A stretch of DNA of 64,000 nucleotides from Leuctra nigra (Eukaryota > Arthropoda > Insecta > Plecoptera > Leuctridae), in contig OW203769.1 in the NCBI GenBank assembly GCA_934045905.1, positions 21,483,705 through 21,547,704 on the forward strand, in the 5' to 3' direction. The notes beneath the pieces were generated by a model that was given only the letters and a program-made list of their open reading frames with translations, did not search any database and was not told where the DNA came from. Made by a program: the position numbers and the translations under genes. Positions 55,384-64,000 of the stretch are shown piece by piece (position 1 is the stretch's first letter; each line of letters starts with the position of its first letter).

Positions 55384-58320
55384 ATGCACTCAATTGTTCA
55401 ACAATCAGCGGAGGGAAATGTAGTACCAGGTCACGATATATTATATATAAATGCACAAAGCATAGTAAGTAACATTGATGAATTAAGAGATTATGTGACT
55501 AAATACAAGTATAACATCATTGCAGTAGCTGAATCACATGTCACAGCAGACATATTGGACAAGGAAATACGCCTCATGGGTTATAAACATGTAAGATGTG
55601 ACTCACAAAGCCGACACACAGGCGGGGTCATTTTATACATATTAAAATCGTTGAAATTTGTGGTCATTCATAACTCTGCTGAATCCAGTGGGAGTTGGGT
55701 GCTTGGAATCAAACTCAAGCTTAGACGAGTAAACATAATTGTATTTACTGTGTACCACTCTCCAAATGCAAACCATGCAGAATTTATTCAATATTTCACG
55801 GAGGTAGTGTGCGAAAGCATAATGAACAAGCATAAGGGTACTACAACGGTGATTGTAGGTGACTTTAATATGGATATTCTCAAGCCCAATGCTATCACTA
55901 GAAACATGATTGGTGGTATTGAAACGTATGGTCTAACTCAAATTGTAAATCAACCAACTAGAATAACGAAAATGAGTGAAACTCTTATAGACTACATAAT
56001 CACTAATTGTGACAAGGTTACATTTGGAGTGGGAGGAGGTCCCGGTATTGGAGACCATGAATCGTTCATGATTGACATAAACACTGAAGCAAGACGAGAA
56101 AGAGAAGTAGATTTGTACAGTCTGTTTGACTGGAGAGGTTATGACGTAGCTAGGTTTAGAGCAGATCTAGAAGAGCAAGAGTATGATATGTTGGAAACTG
56201 ATGTAAACCTAGCCTCTCAAATATTTGTTCAAGGTCTAACAAGTGCGAAAGAGAAAAATCTTACAAGCATTTTGAAGAAGAGAGGAAATATAGGGGTCCC
56301 ATGGATAACTGATGAGATAAGGAAGGAGATGCAGTTGAGAAATAATTATTTTAAAAGAGCGAAACTTAGTCGACTTCAAAGTGATTGGGATGAATTTAAA
56401 AGGTATCGAAATCGAGTTCTTAGCATGCTCAGAAAATCAAAATATGATTATTACTATGAAAAGATTGACAGACAAAGAGGAGATAGTAAGGGTATGTGGA
56501 AAACTCTTAAGAAACTTGTAAGTGAAAAGAATCAGAAGTGTACTGCAGATGAGATTGTCTTATGCAATGGTAGCATAATATCAGATAAGGTAGACATTGC
56601 AAATCACTTTAATACATATTTTTCTGAGAGTGTTGAAGAGATTATAAGTAATATTTCGGAAATAGATATAAATAATATTAGTAATAGAATAGTTGACCAG
56701 GTTGAACTTAACCAGTACAACCGAGTGAGTAAAGATATCATCATGTGTGACTTCAAACAAGTTCAAATCCAGGATTTAAATAAGCTAGTGATGGATTTAA
56801 AAAATAAAGGAGGTGGAACTCTGGATGGAATCTCTGTCAGATTGTTAAAAGATGGGTATCCTAGCATTAAGCATAGACTACTTCATTTAATTAATTTATC
56901 ATTAAGTAAAGGCGTATTTCCCAAAAGTTGGAAAGAAACACTTGTAATTCCGGTCCCTAAAGTTGCTGGGACTACATTAATTGATCAATTTAGACCGATA
57001 AATATGCTGCCAATTTATGAAAAACTGCTGGAGCTTGTTGTACACTCTCAGTTAGAGGAATATTTTTATAAAAATAACTTTATTATGACTAATCAATCTG
57101 GATTCCGGAAAGGTCACTCCTGTGAAACAGCGGTGCAGTGGATGGTTTCTGAGTGGAACAAACTAAGAGATAATAATTTATCAATATTGTCAGTTTTCCT
57201 GGACTTCAAAAGGGCTTTTGAGACCATCGATAGGAAAAGGTTGTTAATGAAATTGCAATATATGTATGGTGTTCAAGGTACTGTGTACCAGTGGCTCGAT
57301 GATTATCTCAATGAGAGAGCTCAAAGAACTAAATTTGATGGGGAAATCTCAGACACTATCGATGTAAATCTAGGAGTACCACAAGGCTCAGTCTTAGGAC
57401 CATTCTTATTTTCAGTGTATGTTAATGACATAAATTGTTGTTTAAATAAATGTGTGATAAATGTCTATGCAGATGATACAGTCATCTTCTATGGTGGAAA
57501 TGATATGACTGATTTGAACAATACATTGAACGAAGAATTGAAGGTAGTGACTGACTGGTTGAGCATTAATATGCTAAAGCTGAACAATAGTAAGTGTAAG
57601 GCAATGATGATTGGTACTGGGAAACTACATTATATGAACACAACTGATAATTGTGAAGTTAATATTGTACTAAATGGTGAGTTAGTGGAATGTGTTAAAT
57701 CATTCAAATACTTAGGTATGTTGTTGGATGTAAATCTAAGTTTTAAACAACATATACTGTACATAGAGAACAAAATCAGAAAAAAACTTAGCTACCTTAG
57801 TAGGATAGGTCAGCACCTGACAGTAGCCACAAAACTATGTATATATAACACTATTATTAAACCACACCTTACCTTTTGTATGATTTTATTGTATCAGGCA
57901 TTTAATACAGATATTGAAAGACTACAGATTCTACAAAATAGAGGCATGAGGATTATTCTGAAATGTAGTAGATATACACCTGTAAATACTATGTTAAAAT
58001 CTCTAAATTGGCTAAGGATTAAGGATTATGTGTATTTTCAAGGCATGTGTTTTATTTACAAACTTCAAAATGGTCTTCTACCTGCATATTTTACAAACAC
58101 TGAAAAAGTTGAAAATGTCCATCAGCATTACACGAGAGCGCATAATAATTTTTTTCTAAACCATGTTCATAAACAATCATCGGCCAAATCTTTATTTTAT
58201 CTTGGGATTCGTTCTTTTAATGCTCTTCCACTTAATGTTAAAAGTGTGAGGAGTCTTAGCATATTTAAAAGCAAACTTTTAGAAATTATAATGACGGAAA
58301 CATTTATGTTGACATCCTAA
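55384..58320 (+). CDS. LINE ORF2, AP-endonuclease and reverse transcriptase
   Basis: 978 residues from ATG 55384, uninterrupted. The endonuclease comes first: YINAQSIVSNIDEL (about 20), AESHV, VGDFNMDI (about 157), GIGDHESF (about 221). The reverse transcriptase has [38 protein letters not shown] (about 604), [13 protein letters not shown] (about 663) and YADDT (about 694). The thumb region includes NRGMRIIL. No RNase H domain is apparent. The reverse transcriptase resembles the Jockey/CR1 group; exact clade is open. All catalytic motifs are present, so the copy could be competent. Confidence 0.9.
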   Translation: MHSIVQQSAEGNVVPGHDILYINAQSIVSNIDELRDYVTKYKYNIIAVAESHVTADILDKEIRLMGYKHVRCDSQSRHTGGVILYILKSLKFVVIHNSAESSGSWVLGIKLKLRRVNIIVFTVYHSPNANHAEFIQYFTEVVCESIMNKHKGTTTVIVGDFNMDILKPNAITRNMIGGIETYGLTQIVNQPTRITKMSETLIDYIITNCDKVTFGVGGGPGIGDHESFMIDINTEARREREVDLYSLFDWRGYDVARFRADLEEQEYDMLETDVNLASQIFVQGLTSAKEKNLTSILKKRGNIGVPWITDEIRKEMQLRNNYFKRAKLSRLQSDWDEFKRYRNRVLSMLRKSKYDYYYEKIDRQRGDSKGMWKTLKKLVSEKNQKCTADEIVLCNGSIISDKVDIANHFNTYFSESVEEIISNISEIDINNISNRIVDQVELNQYNRVSKDIIMCDFKQVQIQDLNKLVMDLKNKGGGTLDGISVRLLKDGYPSIKHRLLHLINLSLSKGVFPKSWKETLVIPVPKVAGTTLIDQFRPINMLPIYEKLLELVVHSQLEEYFYKNNFIMTNQSGFRKGHSCETAVQWMVSEWNKLRDNNLSILSVFLDFKRAFETIDRKRLLMKLQYMYGVQGTVYQWLDDYLNERAQRTKFDGEISDTIDVNLGVPQGSVLGPFLFSVYVNDINCCLNKCVINVYADDTVIFYGGNDMTDLNNTLNEELKVVTDWLSINMLKLNNSKCKAMMIGTGKLHYMNTTDNCEVNIVLNGELVECVKSFKYLGMLLDVNLSFKQHILYIENKIRKKLSYLSRIGQHLTVATKLCIYNTIIKPHLTFCMILLYQAFNTDIERLQILQNRGMRIILKCSRYTPVNTMLKSLNWLRIKDYVYFQGMCFIYKLQNGLLPAYFTNTEKVENVHQHYTRAHNNFFLNHVHKQSSAKSLFYLGIRSFNALPLNVKSVRSLSIFKSKLLEIIMTETFMLTS

Positions 58321-59525
58321 TTAGATTATTCTATGTTTTTAGTGTGTTAATTCTTTGGTTTGTGTCTTTATTGTGTATCTTTATGTATCTTTGTATTGTA
58401 CTGATTTGTGAAAGATAGCGCTTGCGCTAAATAAAGAATTATTATTATTATTATTATTATTACCTTCATGAACGACCATCTGAATTCCTAATCCCTATAT
58501 TTCCGTAAAATCGGTCATGCCGTTTGTAATATATGACGTCACTTCCGGTTTCATTTAGTGGTTCCTGCCGCCATTTCCGGTACCATTAATTTATTTATTC
58601 ATTTTTCACAATTGATTTTTCAAATAAATAGCAGAATGAATACGCAGGAGCTAGTTCAGTTGCAATCGGTACAGGCGTTTTAGATATATGACGTCACTTC
58701 CGGTTTCAGGAATGGCGGCCGAGAACACTGCTACCTTGAATATATAAATTGTATTGTCTATGTTACAATGTAAGTTAATTATGTACGTATTTTAAGTATA
58801 ATTTGTTGAAATAAGTTAAATATTGCGTATTTATGACGTCACTTCCGGTTTAGAAAATAAGAAAATAATATTTTTTTTATTGATACTTCATATAGATGAC
58901 CATCTAAATCGAATGGCGCTAATTTCGTTCTAATCGGTCCAGACGTTTTTGAGTTATGACGTCACTTCCGGTTTAAAAATGGCGGCACAAAAAATCACAA
59001 GAGGCAAGGTATCATCAGACGCCAAAAGTGCATATGTGGTAAAAGTTTCAGGTCGATCGGTTTAGCCGTTTAGGCTGTGGCGGTGATAGCAACGTTTCCT
59101 GATATCATCTTCAGAATCAGAAAGTGGTGTAATTTCACTGTTTTCTCGGCCCTCTAGCTCGCAAACGGCATAACATATTGTTCCCTAATTTGGTATATGT
59201 AGTGGGGTGGGCCATAGCTCGAAATTAAGATATATCGCAACAATGTGAGATTTTCCAATTTTAAGATCCAGTAGGCCGAAAATGCCATGTTGTTGCTTAC
59301 AGTAAAAGTGGTTGGTCTGCTCCTCAGTTTATTAGTCATTTACGGTATGTTGAGTGAGTGTGAGTGTACGGTACGACTTGGCTGGGTGGAGCGACCGCTC
59401 CACTAGATATGTCATATTATTTTTTGTAAGTATTTTTTAATTTTTTTTTAACACTTATCACTAAGGTCGTACACTAGGTTCCAATGTACCTACCCAGTTT
59501 GTGGCATTCTTTCGTAGATCTAGAG

Positions 59526-59956
59526 CAGTGGTCGAATTGGAAGTCAGTCCATGGGGGGGATGGTGTATTGGCAGGATTTCTGCCCCGGGGGGGGGGGGGG
59601 GCAAGTGAAGGAACAATACTTGCCAAGCGGAAAGGGGGGCGTGGAGGGCGGGCCCCCCACGTGGCCCTGCAGGGCGTTTTTGTTTTTTTGATACTTTGAA
59701 ATAAATTTTGAGACGTTCTGAGATGTAGTTATTTTGATTTTCAACGGGGAATGCTCTACAAACCTTGCCCCGCAGGGCGTTTTTTGTTTTTTTGACACTT
59801 TGAAATCAATTTTGAGACGTTCTGAAGTGTATTTTTAATCTCTCATGGGGGGATGGTGAAGTGGACAAATTAGCCATGGGGGGATGGAAACATCAATATA
59901 TTCTCCATGGGGGGATGCCATCCCCCCGCATCCCCCCCCCCCCAATTCGACCACTG
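59526..59956. mobile_element. hAT-type element with poly-G tracts
   Basis: Ends CAGTGGTCGAATTGG and CCAATTCGACCACTG are perfect inverted repeats. ATCTAGAG (59518-59525) and AACTAGAG (59957-59964) flank it with one mismatch. Inside are G runs of up to 16, repeated CCATGGGGGGATGG and a twice-repeated CAGGGCGTTTTT segment. CAGTGG termini with an 8-bp duplication are usual for hAT. Confidence 0.75.
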
Positions 59957-60784
59957 AACTAGAGTGAACTTGAAATGTGTGTTGCTCCTTCATTTTTTAA
60001 ATCTTTTCTTAAAGAATGAATAAAAAACCATTTTGATTTGAAGAACTGCTTTTGCTCCTATTACCGTAAGGGGGGAAGAGCGTAACCCCTACTTCGATAG
60101 AATTCGCTGTAACTTTGCATTCTTATAGACAATTTCATTCTACACCAGAATATGGCCCCCAAAAACTAGCATCGTGAACTAGTTTTTGAGATAAACCCAT
60201 ATGTCTCCCAATGTTAGCTTATGGCAGCCAAGAAAAATCGTGCAATTTTTACGCTAAAATGAAGATCTTATTTTTTTGTGTCGATAGATTTCAACAAAAA
60301 ACTTATTTTCTAGTAGACATATGGATATATTATCAGGAAAAAAATATAAAACGATACCATCCTGAACTATTTTAAATGTTGGACAGCAAAAACTAAATCA
60401 TTTTCCTATACCTCCTGTGTTAAAAATTTCCTCACCTTCTGAAGGCATCAAATTGAAAACTCAATATAAGTCATGGGTTGCAAGTTACATGACATTTTAT
60501 GAATCCTTCATACTTATATATACTGGAAAAAATCATAAATATTGCTAATTTCAGTAAAAAATATTTTCGGGGTGTGGCATTCTCGATGTCCCCACCTTAA
60601 TGAGACCTATGGGTACACAAAATTCACTGTAGGTACTTAGTAGACTTCACATTTCAATTATTGCTAATGACGAGATACCTGAATTGGTAAGGAACTGGCG
60701 AAACGGTGTCATGTCTATAATACATTTTCAAGTGCAGTGAACACAGAGTGGTAGATTGCAATCCGAACAAAAACACATAAATAA
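59957..60784. other. Intergenic stretch between the transposon block and CCDC134
   Basis: AT-rich sequence with no supportable gene or terminal repeats. It must contain the CCDC134 3' UTR and poly(A) site (minus sense), but no canonical AATAAA close to the stop was seen. Confidence 0.4.
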
Positions 60785-62622
60785 TCACAGCTCATTTTTG
60801 AATGGCATGCTCATCTTTGGTCCTTTCTTCAACACTTTCTTCTTTTTCTTCTTGTCTGAGCCACTCTCCTTGCTTCCATCTTTCTTTCCGCTGTTCTTCT
60901 TGAACTGGACTCGATGTGGATTCACGTAGTAGGAGGAGCGCTCTGTGATGTTCATCTCCATTGCAACGAGCTCCAGTAACGTAGTCGTGGGTTTATCCAA
61001 CAGCGATGTCTCCTTGGCGAAACCAAGGCCCCACTCGAACAGCACGGACCATTCGTTCTGCGTCTTCAGAACTTTCTCAACGATGTCCGGAAGACGCAGG
61101 ACGATCTCTCCAAACAGTGCCGTGTTTTCCAGGATGTTTGATAAAGCTGGAAAAAAAGTAATTGGAAAACAAGCTTGAAATCTGTAGGTACTTCTTGAAA
61201 CCTTGCCGGATGTTGAAATGGACCCTCTAGGTACATATTGAAGATAATATTAATGTGTTACTTTCACTCAAGAGGGTTGTCGGCACAATTGTACGGTAGT
61301 ATCAGAACTCATTTAAACTAGCTCAACAATCAACAATAGTTCCAAACGTAAAGGAAAAACCCACAGCCGTACACTCGTCGTTTGTTATCTGAGGAAAAAT
61401 TGTGGTTCCTCACCTGCCGTCCTGAAAAGGAACCGCCACCATTGCTTAGCAATTCGAATGTGCGACAGTGGCGGCCCCTTCCCGGGACGGCAGGTGAGGA
61501 ACTACAATTTTTCCTCAGATAACAGGGCGGGTGTTTGAGTCGGCTACTTCGGGACCACGTAGAGTAGGAAGACCAAGAGAGAGGTGGATTGGAGTTATTA
61601 AAGAGGATGTGTTGGAGAGAGGAGGAAGTTGTAGTGAGTTGGAGGCTGAGAGACAGTGGGAGGACAGAACAAGGTGGAGGCAATTTGTGGAACAATTGGA
61701 AGTGAAGGAAGAAGAAGAAGACGAGGAGGAGACGCCAGGCCGAGCCAGCCGGTCTCCAGTTGTCCTGCGGCCCTAGTGTTGGTGGGAACACCCACCTCCT
61801 GACCCATTAAATTGGAACCAGCAGATAGATTATTATTATTATAACAGGCAGCTCACAGGAGGAGGAGGAACAAAGGAGTGTACAGAGGGCTGTGGAAAAG
61901 ACAATAAATTTTGAGTTTTAAAAATAATGCCACATCATGAAATAATGTACAATGCTGCTCACCATCGAGATGCGCCTTCTCGTTAGGGAAGTTGCTAACT
62001 CCAGGAATGTATCCAGAACTCTCGAGAACTGCTCGACTGGCACGGATAACGTCAAACACCTTCTCGGCAACCATTGTCACCATCTTGTATTGCTTCTCAT
62101 ATCCACCAATCTTGACTAAATCCTTGACGGCATCAAGCTGTTCAAGGCGACGCTTTTTAAACAAGCGCTGGACTAGGCCGCATTAAGAAAGTACATTTAC
62201 TCCATTAATATTTTTACCTATAACATTATTTACCTACCCAATCTCATAAGTGCACAACATAGAAACACTCTAGGTATTAAGTTATAATGAGACTTTGATT
62301 GACTAGGCTAGTCTTCGGGCACCTTGCTATATGAACTGCTTTGAGACTAGTCGTAATTCTTCCCAATTGCTACTGCCTACCTACCTCTCTGTCTAGATCA
62401 ACCTTAAAACTGGTAAGCAATACTTACGCTTGGCATCTCCCTGCCTAGATGGCAATGTAGCCTATCATTGGGAGTGTCAGGTTCCTGAACAGCATTGAAA
62501 AGGATACATAATAATTCACCCGGGTCGGCTTCCTTTGGTGCTTTCGTTGGATCTTGACATATGGATACATTCACGAATATACTGGAGTAAATTAGCAGTA
62601 GAAATAAGGAATTAAACTCCAT
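60785..62622 (-). CDS. CCDC134: CCDC134-like secreted/ER protein, 3 exons, KNEL C-terminus
   Basis: Exons in transcript order: 62428-62622, 61963-62167, 60785-61146, GT-AG with matching phases, giving 253 residues (human CCDC134 has 229). The ATG at 62622 starts a signal peptide (MEFNSLFLLLIYSSIFVNVS). Exon 2 has FKKRRLEQLDAVKDLVKIG, colinear with human FEVKRREQLLALKNLAQL. Exon 3 has LENTALFGEIVLRLPDIVEK and LFEWGLGFAKETSLLD. A lysine-rich tail ends GPKMSMPFKNEL, where the human protein has KGPRISRSQSEL; KNEL is a plausible KDEL-type ER-retrieval signal. In mammals CCDC134 is an ER/secreted factor linked to GRP94 and bone disease. The exon 1 segment after the signal peptide is poorly conserved, so its donor is the least certain. 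Intron 2 contains a foldback element with a LINE fragment in it. Confidence 0.87.
61362..61894. mobile_element. Palindromic element interrupted by a LINE fragment
   Basis: CACAGCCGTACACTC at the left and an inverted CACAGCCCTCTGTACACTC at the right are the ends. GAGGAAAAATTGTGGTTCCT and AGGAACTACAATTTTTCCTC form internal arms. The same element is intact at 63413-63656. GAAAAACC and GAAAAGAC beside the two ends could be a worn 8-bp duplication. Inside CCDC134 intron 2. Confidence 0.75.
61526..61840 (+). mobile_element. RTE-like LINE 3' fragment with 7-bp target duplication
   Basis: Encodes the LINE C-terminus ([30 protein letters not shown], acidic tail), then a 3' UTR with GGAACC and an ATT tail. 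ATAACAG occurs at 61519-61525 and 61841-61847, and the intact sister palindrome has a single ATAACAG at this position. It is a 5'-truncated insertion of 315 bp. Confidence 0.88.
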
Positions 62623-63151
62623 TGTTATGACTGTGAAACACGTTCATCACATTCATTCGCCAGCTACAATCAACAATGCAACTGTCAAAGAACTGTCAAA
62701 ACTCTAAAGAAGGTCTAAAATAAATAAGGATAGGTACCTTTTATTATTGTTTCTTGTTGAAAAATGTAACTTAGATATTAATGATATTCAACGACTGACC
62801 GTACCTATACCGCACATTATAAAATCACCGAAATGTAATAAGAAATACTTTACATGTGCTCGAGGTCATTGGACCGGGATGACAGAAAGAAGCAACAGCT
62901 GATTGAGCTACTGGATTGAGCAGGTAAACATAACCTTAAAGTTGCTTAAAGTTAGCAGCTGCTCTGCTGGCTGCGGATATTTTGGTTTAGCTGAAGATTC
63001 TGTAAGTTCTTGTTTTGCGATTAATATGGAAGCGTCTCGGTCTTATACAGATTTCACATTACTTTCATCGTAGGTAGTATATTTTTCATATACCTAGACT
63101 TACTAGGTACCTACCTAGATTGATCAGTGGATAGAATAAAAACTGAGTGAT
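62623..63151. promoter_or_regulatory. Shared upstream region of CCDC134 and DTWD1
   Basis: 529 bp lie between the divergent start codons (62622 minus and 63152 plus). Both promoters must act from here unless 5' exons lie further away. No TATA box was convincing. TAGGTACCTACCTA-type words occur near 63096-63116. Confidence 0.4.
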
Positions 63152-63343
63152 ATGAATCCAAAAGAGGAGAGACCAAAAGAAGATGACAATCCTTTTGAAG
63201 ATATGAAGATAGGTAACTGGGAAGTTATGGACACAGTTCAGACAAGATCTCTCTGTCGAATTTGTAACAAGTCTAGAAAATATTTCTGCTACTCTTGTTA
63301 TATACCCGTACAAGTGCTGGAAGGAAAAATACCTAACGTTAAG
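63152..63343 (+). CDS. DTWD1: DTWD1-like tRNA-uridine aminocarboxypropyltransferase, first exon only
   Basis: 64 codons from ATG 63152 to AAG followed by GTAAGC at 63344 (phase 0). Residues 31-49 read SLCRICNKSRKYFCYSCYI, the N-terminal cysteine cluster (CX2C...CX2C) of DTW-domain proteins, followed by VPVQ-like IPVQVLEGKIPNVK. DTWD1 transfers the aminocarboxypropyl group from SAM to uridine 20 of tRNAs. The DTW catalytic domain must be in exons right of the window. The match is short but specific. Confidence 0.85.
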
Positions 63344-63412
63344 GTAAGCCGAACCTGCTTAAAATCGCTATGGTTTCACAGTTTTCACAATTGAATGCCT
63401 AATATACAGGAC

Positions 63413-63656
63413 CACAGCCGTCTGAACACTCGTCGTTCGTTACTCCTCCTCTTGTGAGCTGTCCGTTATCTGAGTAAAAATTGTAGTTCCTCATCTGCCG
63501 TCCCGGGAAGGGGCCGCCACCGTCGCCTGGCTATTCGAATGCGCGACGAAGACGGCCCCTTCATAGGATGGCAGATGAGGAACTACAATTTTTACTCAGA
63601 TAACAGGCAGTTCACAGGAGGAGGAGGAAGGAACGACGAGGGTACAGATGGCTGCG
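63413..63656. mobile_element. Palindromic element with 8-bp target duplication
   Basis: Ends CACAGCCGTCTGAACACTCG and the inverse of GGTACAGATGGCTGCG match imperfectly. TACAGGAC flanks it at 63405-63412 and 63657-63664. Internal arms ATCTGAGTAAAAATTGTAGT and ACTACAATTTTTACTCAGAT are exact. It is the uninterrupted sister of 61362-61894 and lies in DTWD1 intron 1. Confidence 0.82.
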
Positions 63657-64000
63657 TACAGGACACACTGGCAAGTGAAAGCAGAGAGAAGAGCAGCTCT
63701 TTCATTGGCTGAAATCTGTTACGTGACCTTACTTGCCTAGCTCGTACTCAGAAAGCATACACACAGTCTAGTAACTCTCCGTTTTTTCAATCATGACCGA
63801 ATAGCAGAGCGGCAAATTAGGTCACGTGACAGCTGTACGCCAAAGAGAGCTGCTCTCCACTCATCTCTCGAGAGTTGATTGACAGAGTGAACGGTGTTTC
63901 AGTCATGATCGAATCTAAATTTTTATTACTACCTAGTACCTACTCAAATAAACCACAAGCAAGGGTGGTGAAACATCATATACCTGTGTAAGACTGGCTA

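Larger units (their letters stand above)
53770..58461 (+). mobile_element. Two-ORF non-LTR retrotransposon, apparently intact, with an extra 5' fragment
   Basis: Layout: a 352-bp extra segment (53771-54122) copying the ORF1/ORF2 junction (55149-55500), then a 5' UTR, ORF1 (54256-55377), ORF2 (55384-58320) and a 3' UTR with AATAAAG ending in an ATT repeat near 58461. A 5'-truncated, nearly identical copy is at 32592-34485. The left boundary lies within a CATAC / TTTATATT tract and no target duplication was fixed. It is inserted in the Helitron-like element of locus B. Confidence 0.88.
52273..59406 (+). mobile_element. Helitron-like composite element carrying ETS/CRE motifs, locus B, with a LINE inside
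   Basis: On the plus strand it starts TCCCAGAAAA after an A. It has hairpin arms 52273-52488 and 53181-53397, then the same flank as locus A (TTTGTTAGTTTAT, AATACGCCTCAACCGATTTG), then TGACGTCACTTCCGG motifs at about 53591, 58533, 58690, 58835 and 58957. It ends GTGGAGC-GACC-GCTCCAC followed by TAG at 59406. The LINE at about 53770-58461 interrupts it. Without the LINE the element is about 2.4 kb, similar to locus A (2.9 kb). Repeat units here are more diverged and spaced irregularly. No protein of its own was found. The base after CTAG is A at both loci. Confidence 0.6.

Overview
This window is animal nuclear DNA, most likely from an insect. It is AT-rich, its genes are split by GT-AG introns, more than half the non-coding sequence is recognisable transposon debris, and one gene is a ZAD-C2H2 zinc-finger gene, a class expanded in insects. 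The species cannot be named from the sequence.

Five protein-coding genes are supported. (1) Positions 907-40953, minus strand: Mediator subunit 12 (MED12, Drosophila kohtalo). 27 exons with phase-consistent splice sites encode about 1,797 residues from the start codon to the proline-rich block; the C-terminal exons lie left of position 1. (2) Positions 41788-43134, plus: an uninterrupted FAD-oxidase-like gene of the L-gulonolactone oxidase (GULO) family. It is divergent to MED12 and lacks the family's key histidines. (3) Positions 43473-51165, plus: an eight-exon ZAD plus ten C2H2 finger protein of 542 residues. (4) Positions 60785-62622, minus: CCDC134, a predicted secretory-pathway protein ending in KNEL. 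(5) Positions 63152-63343, plus: first exon of DTWD1, a tRNA-uridine aminocarboxypropyltransferase, running off the right end. MED12/GULO-like and CCDC134/DTWD1 are divergent pairs with short shared upstream regions.

The rest is mobile DNA. There is a near-complete RTE-like LINE (11254-14370) with three 3' fragments of relatives. An intact two-ORF LINE (about 53770-58461) has a nearly identical truncated copy in a MED12 intron. Many hAT-type non-autonomous elements retain 8-bp target duplications, and there are TA- and TTA-inserting elements, palindromic foldback elements, tRNA-derived and 5S-rRNA-derived SINEs. Several insertions are nested and give a relative order of events.

The most unusual element occurs at two large loci (7543-10487 and, inverted, 52273-59406). 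It starts TCCCAG, ends in a GC-rich hairpin plus CTAG, has a hairpin with arms of about 200 bp at one end, and carries an array of repeats each containing the composite ETS/CRE sequence CCGGAAGTGACGTCA. The genes are separate housekeeping or regulatory loci (transcription, tRNA modification, ER) and show no sign of working as one pathway.
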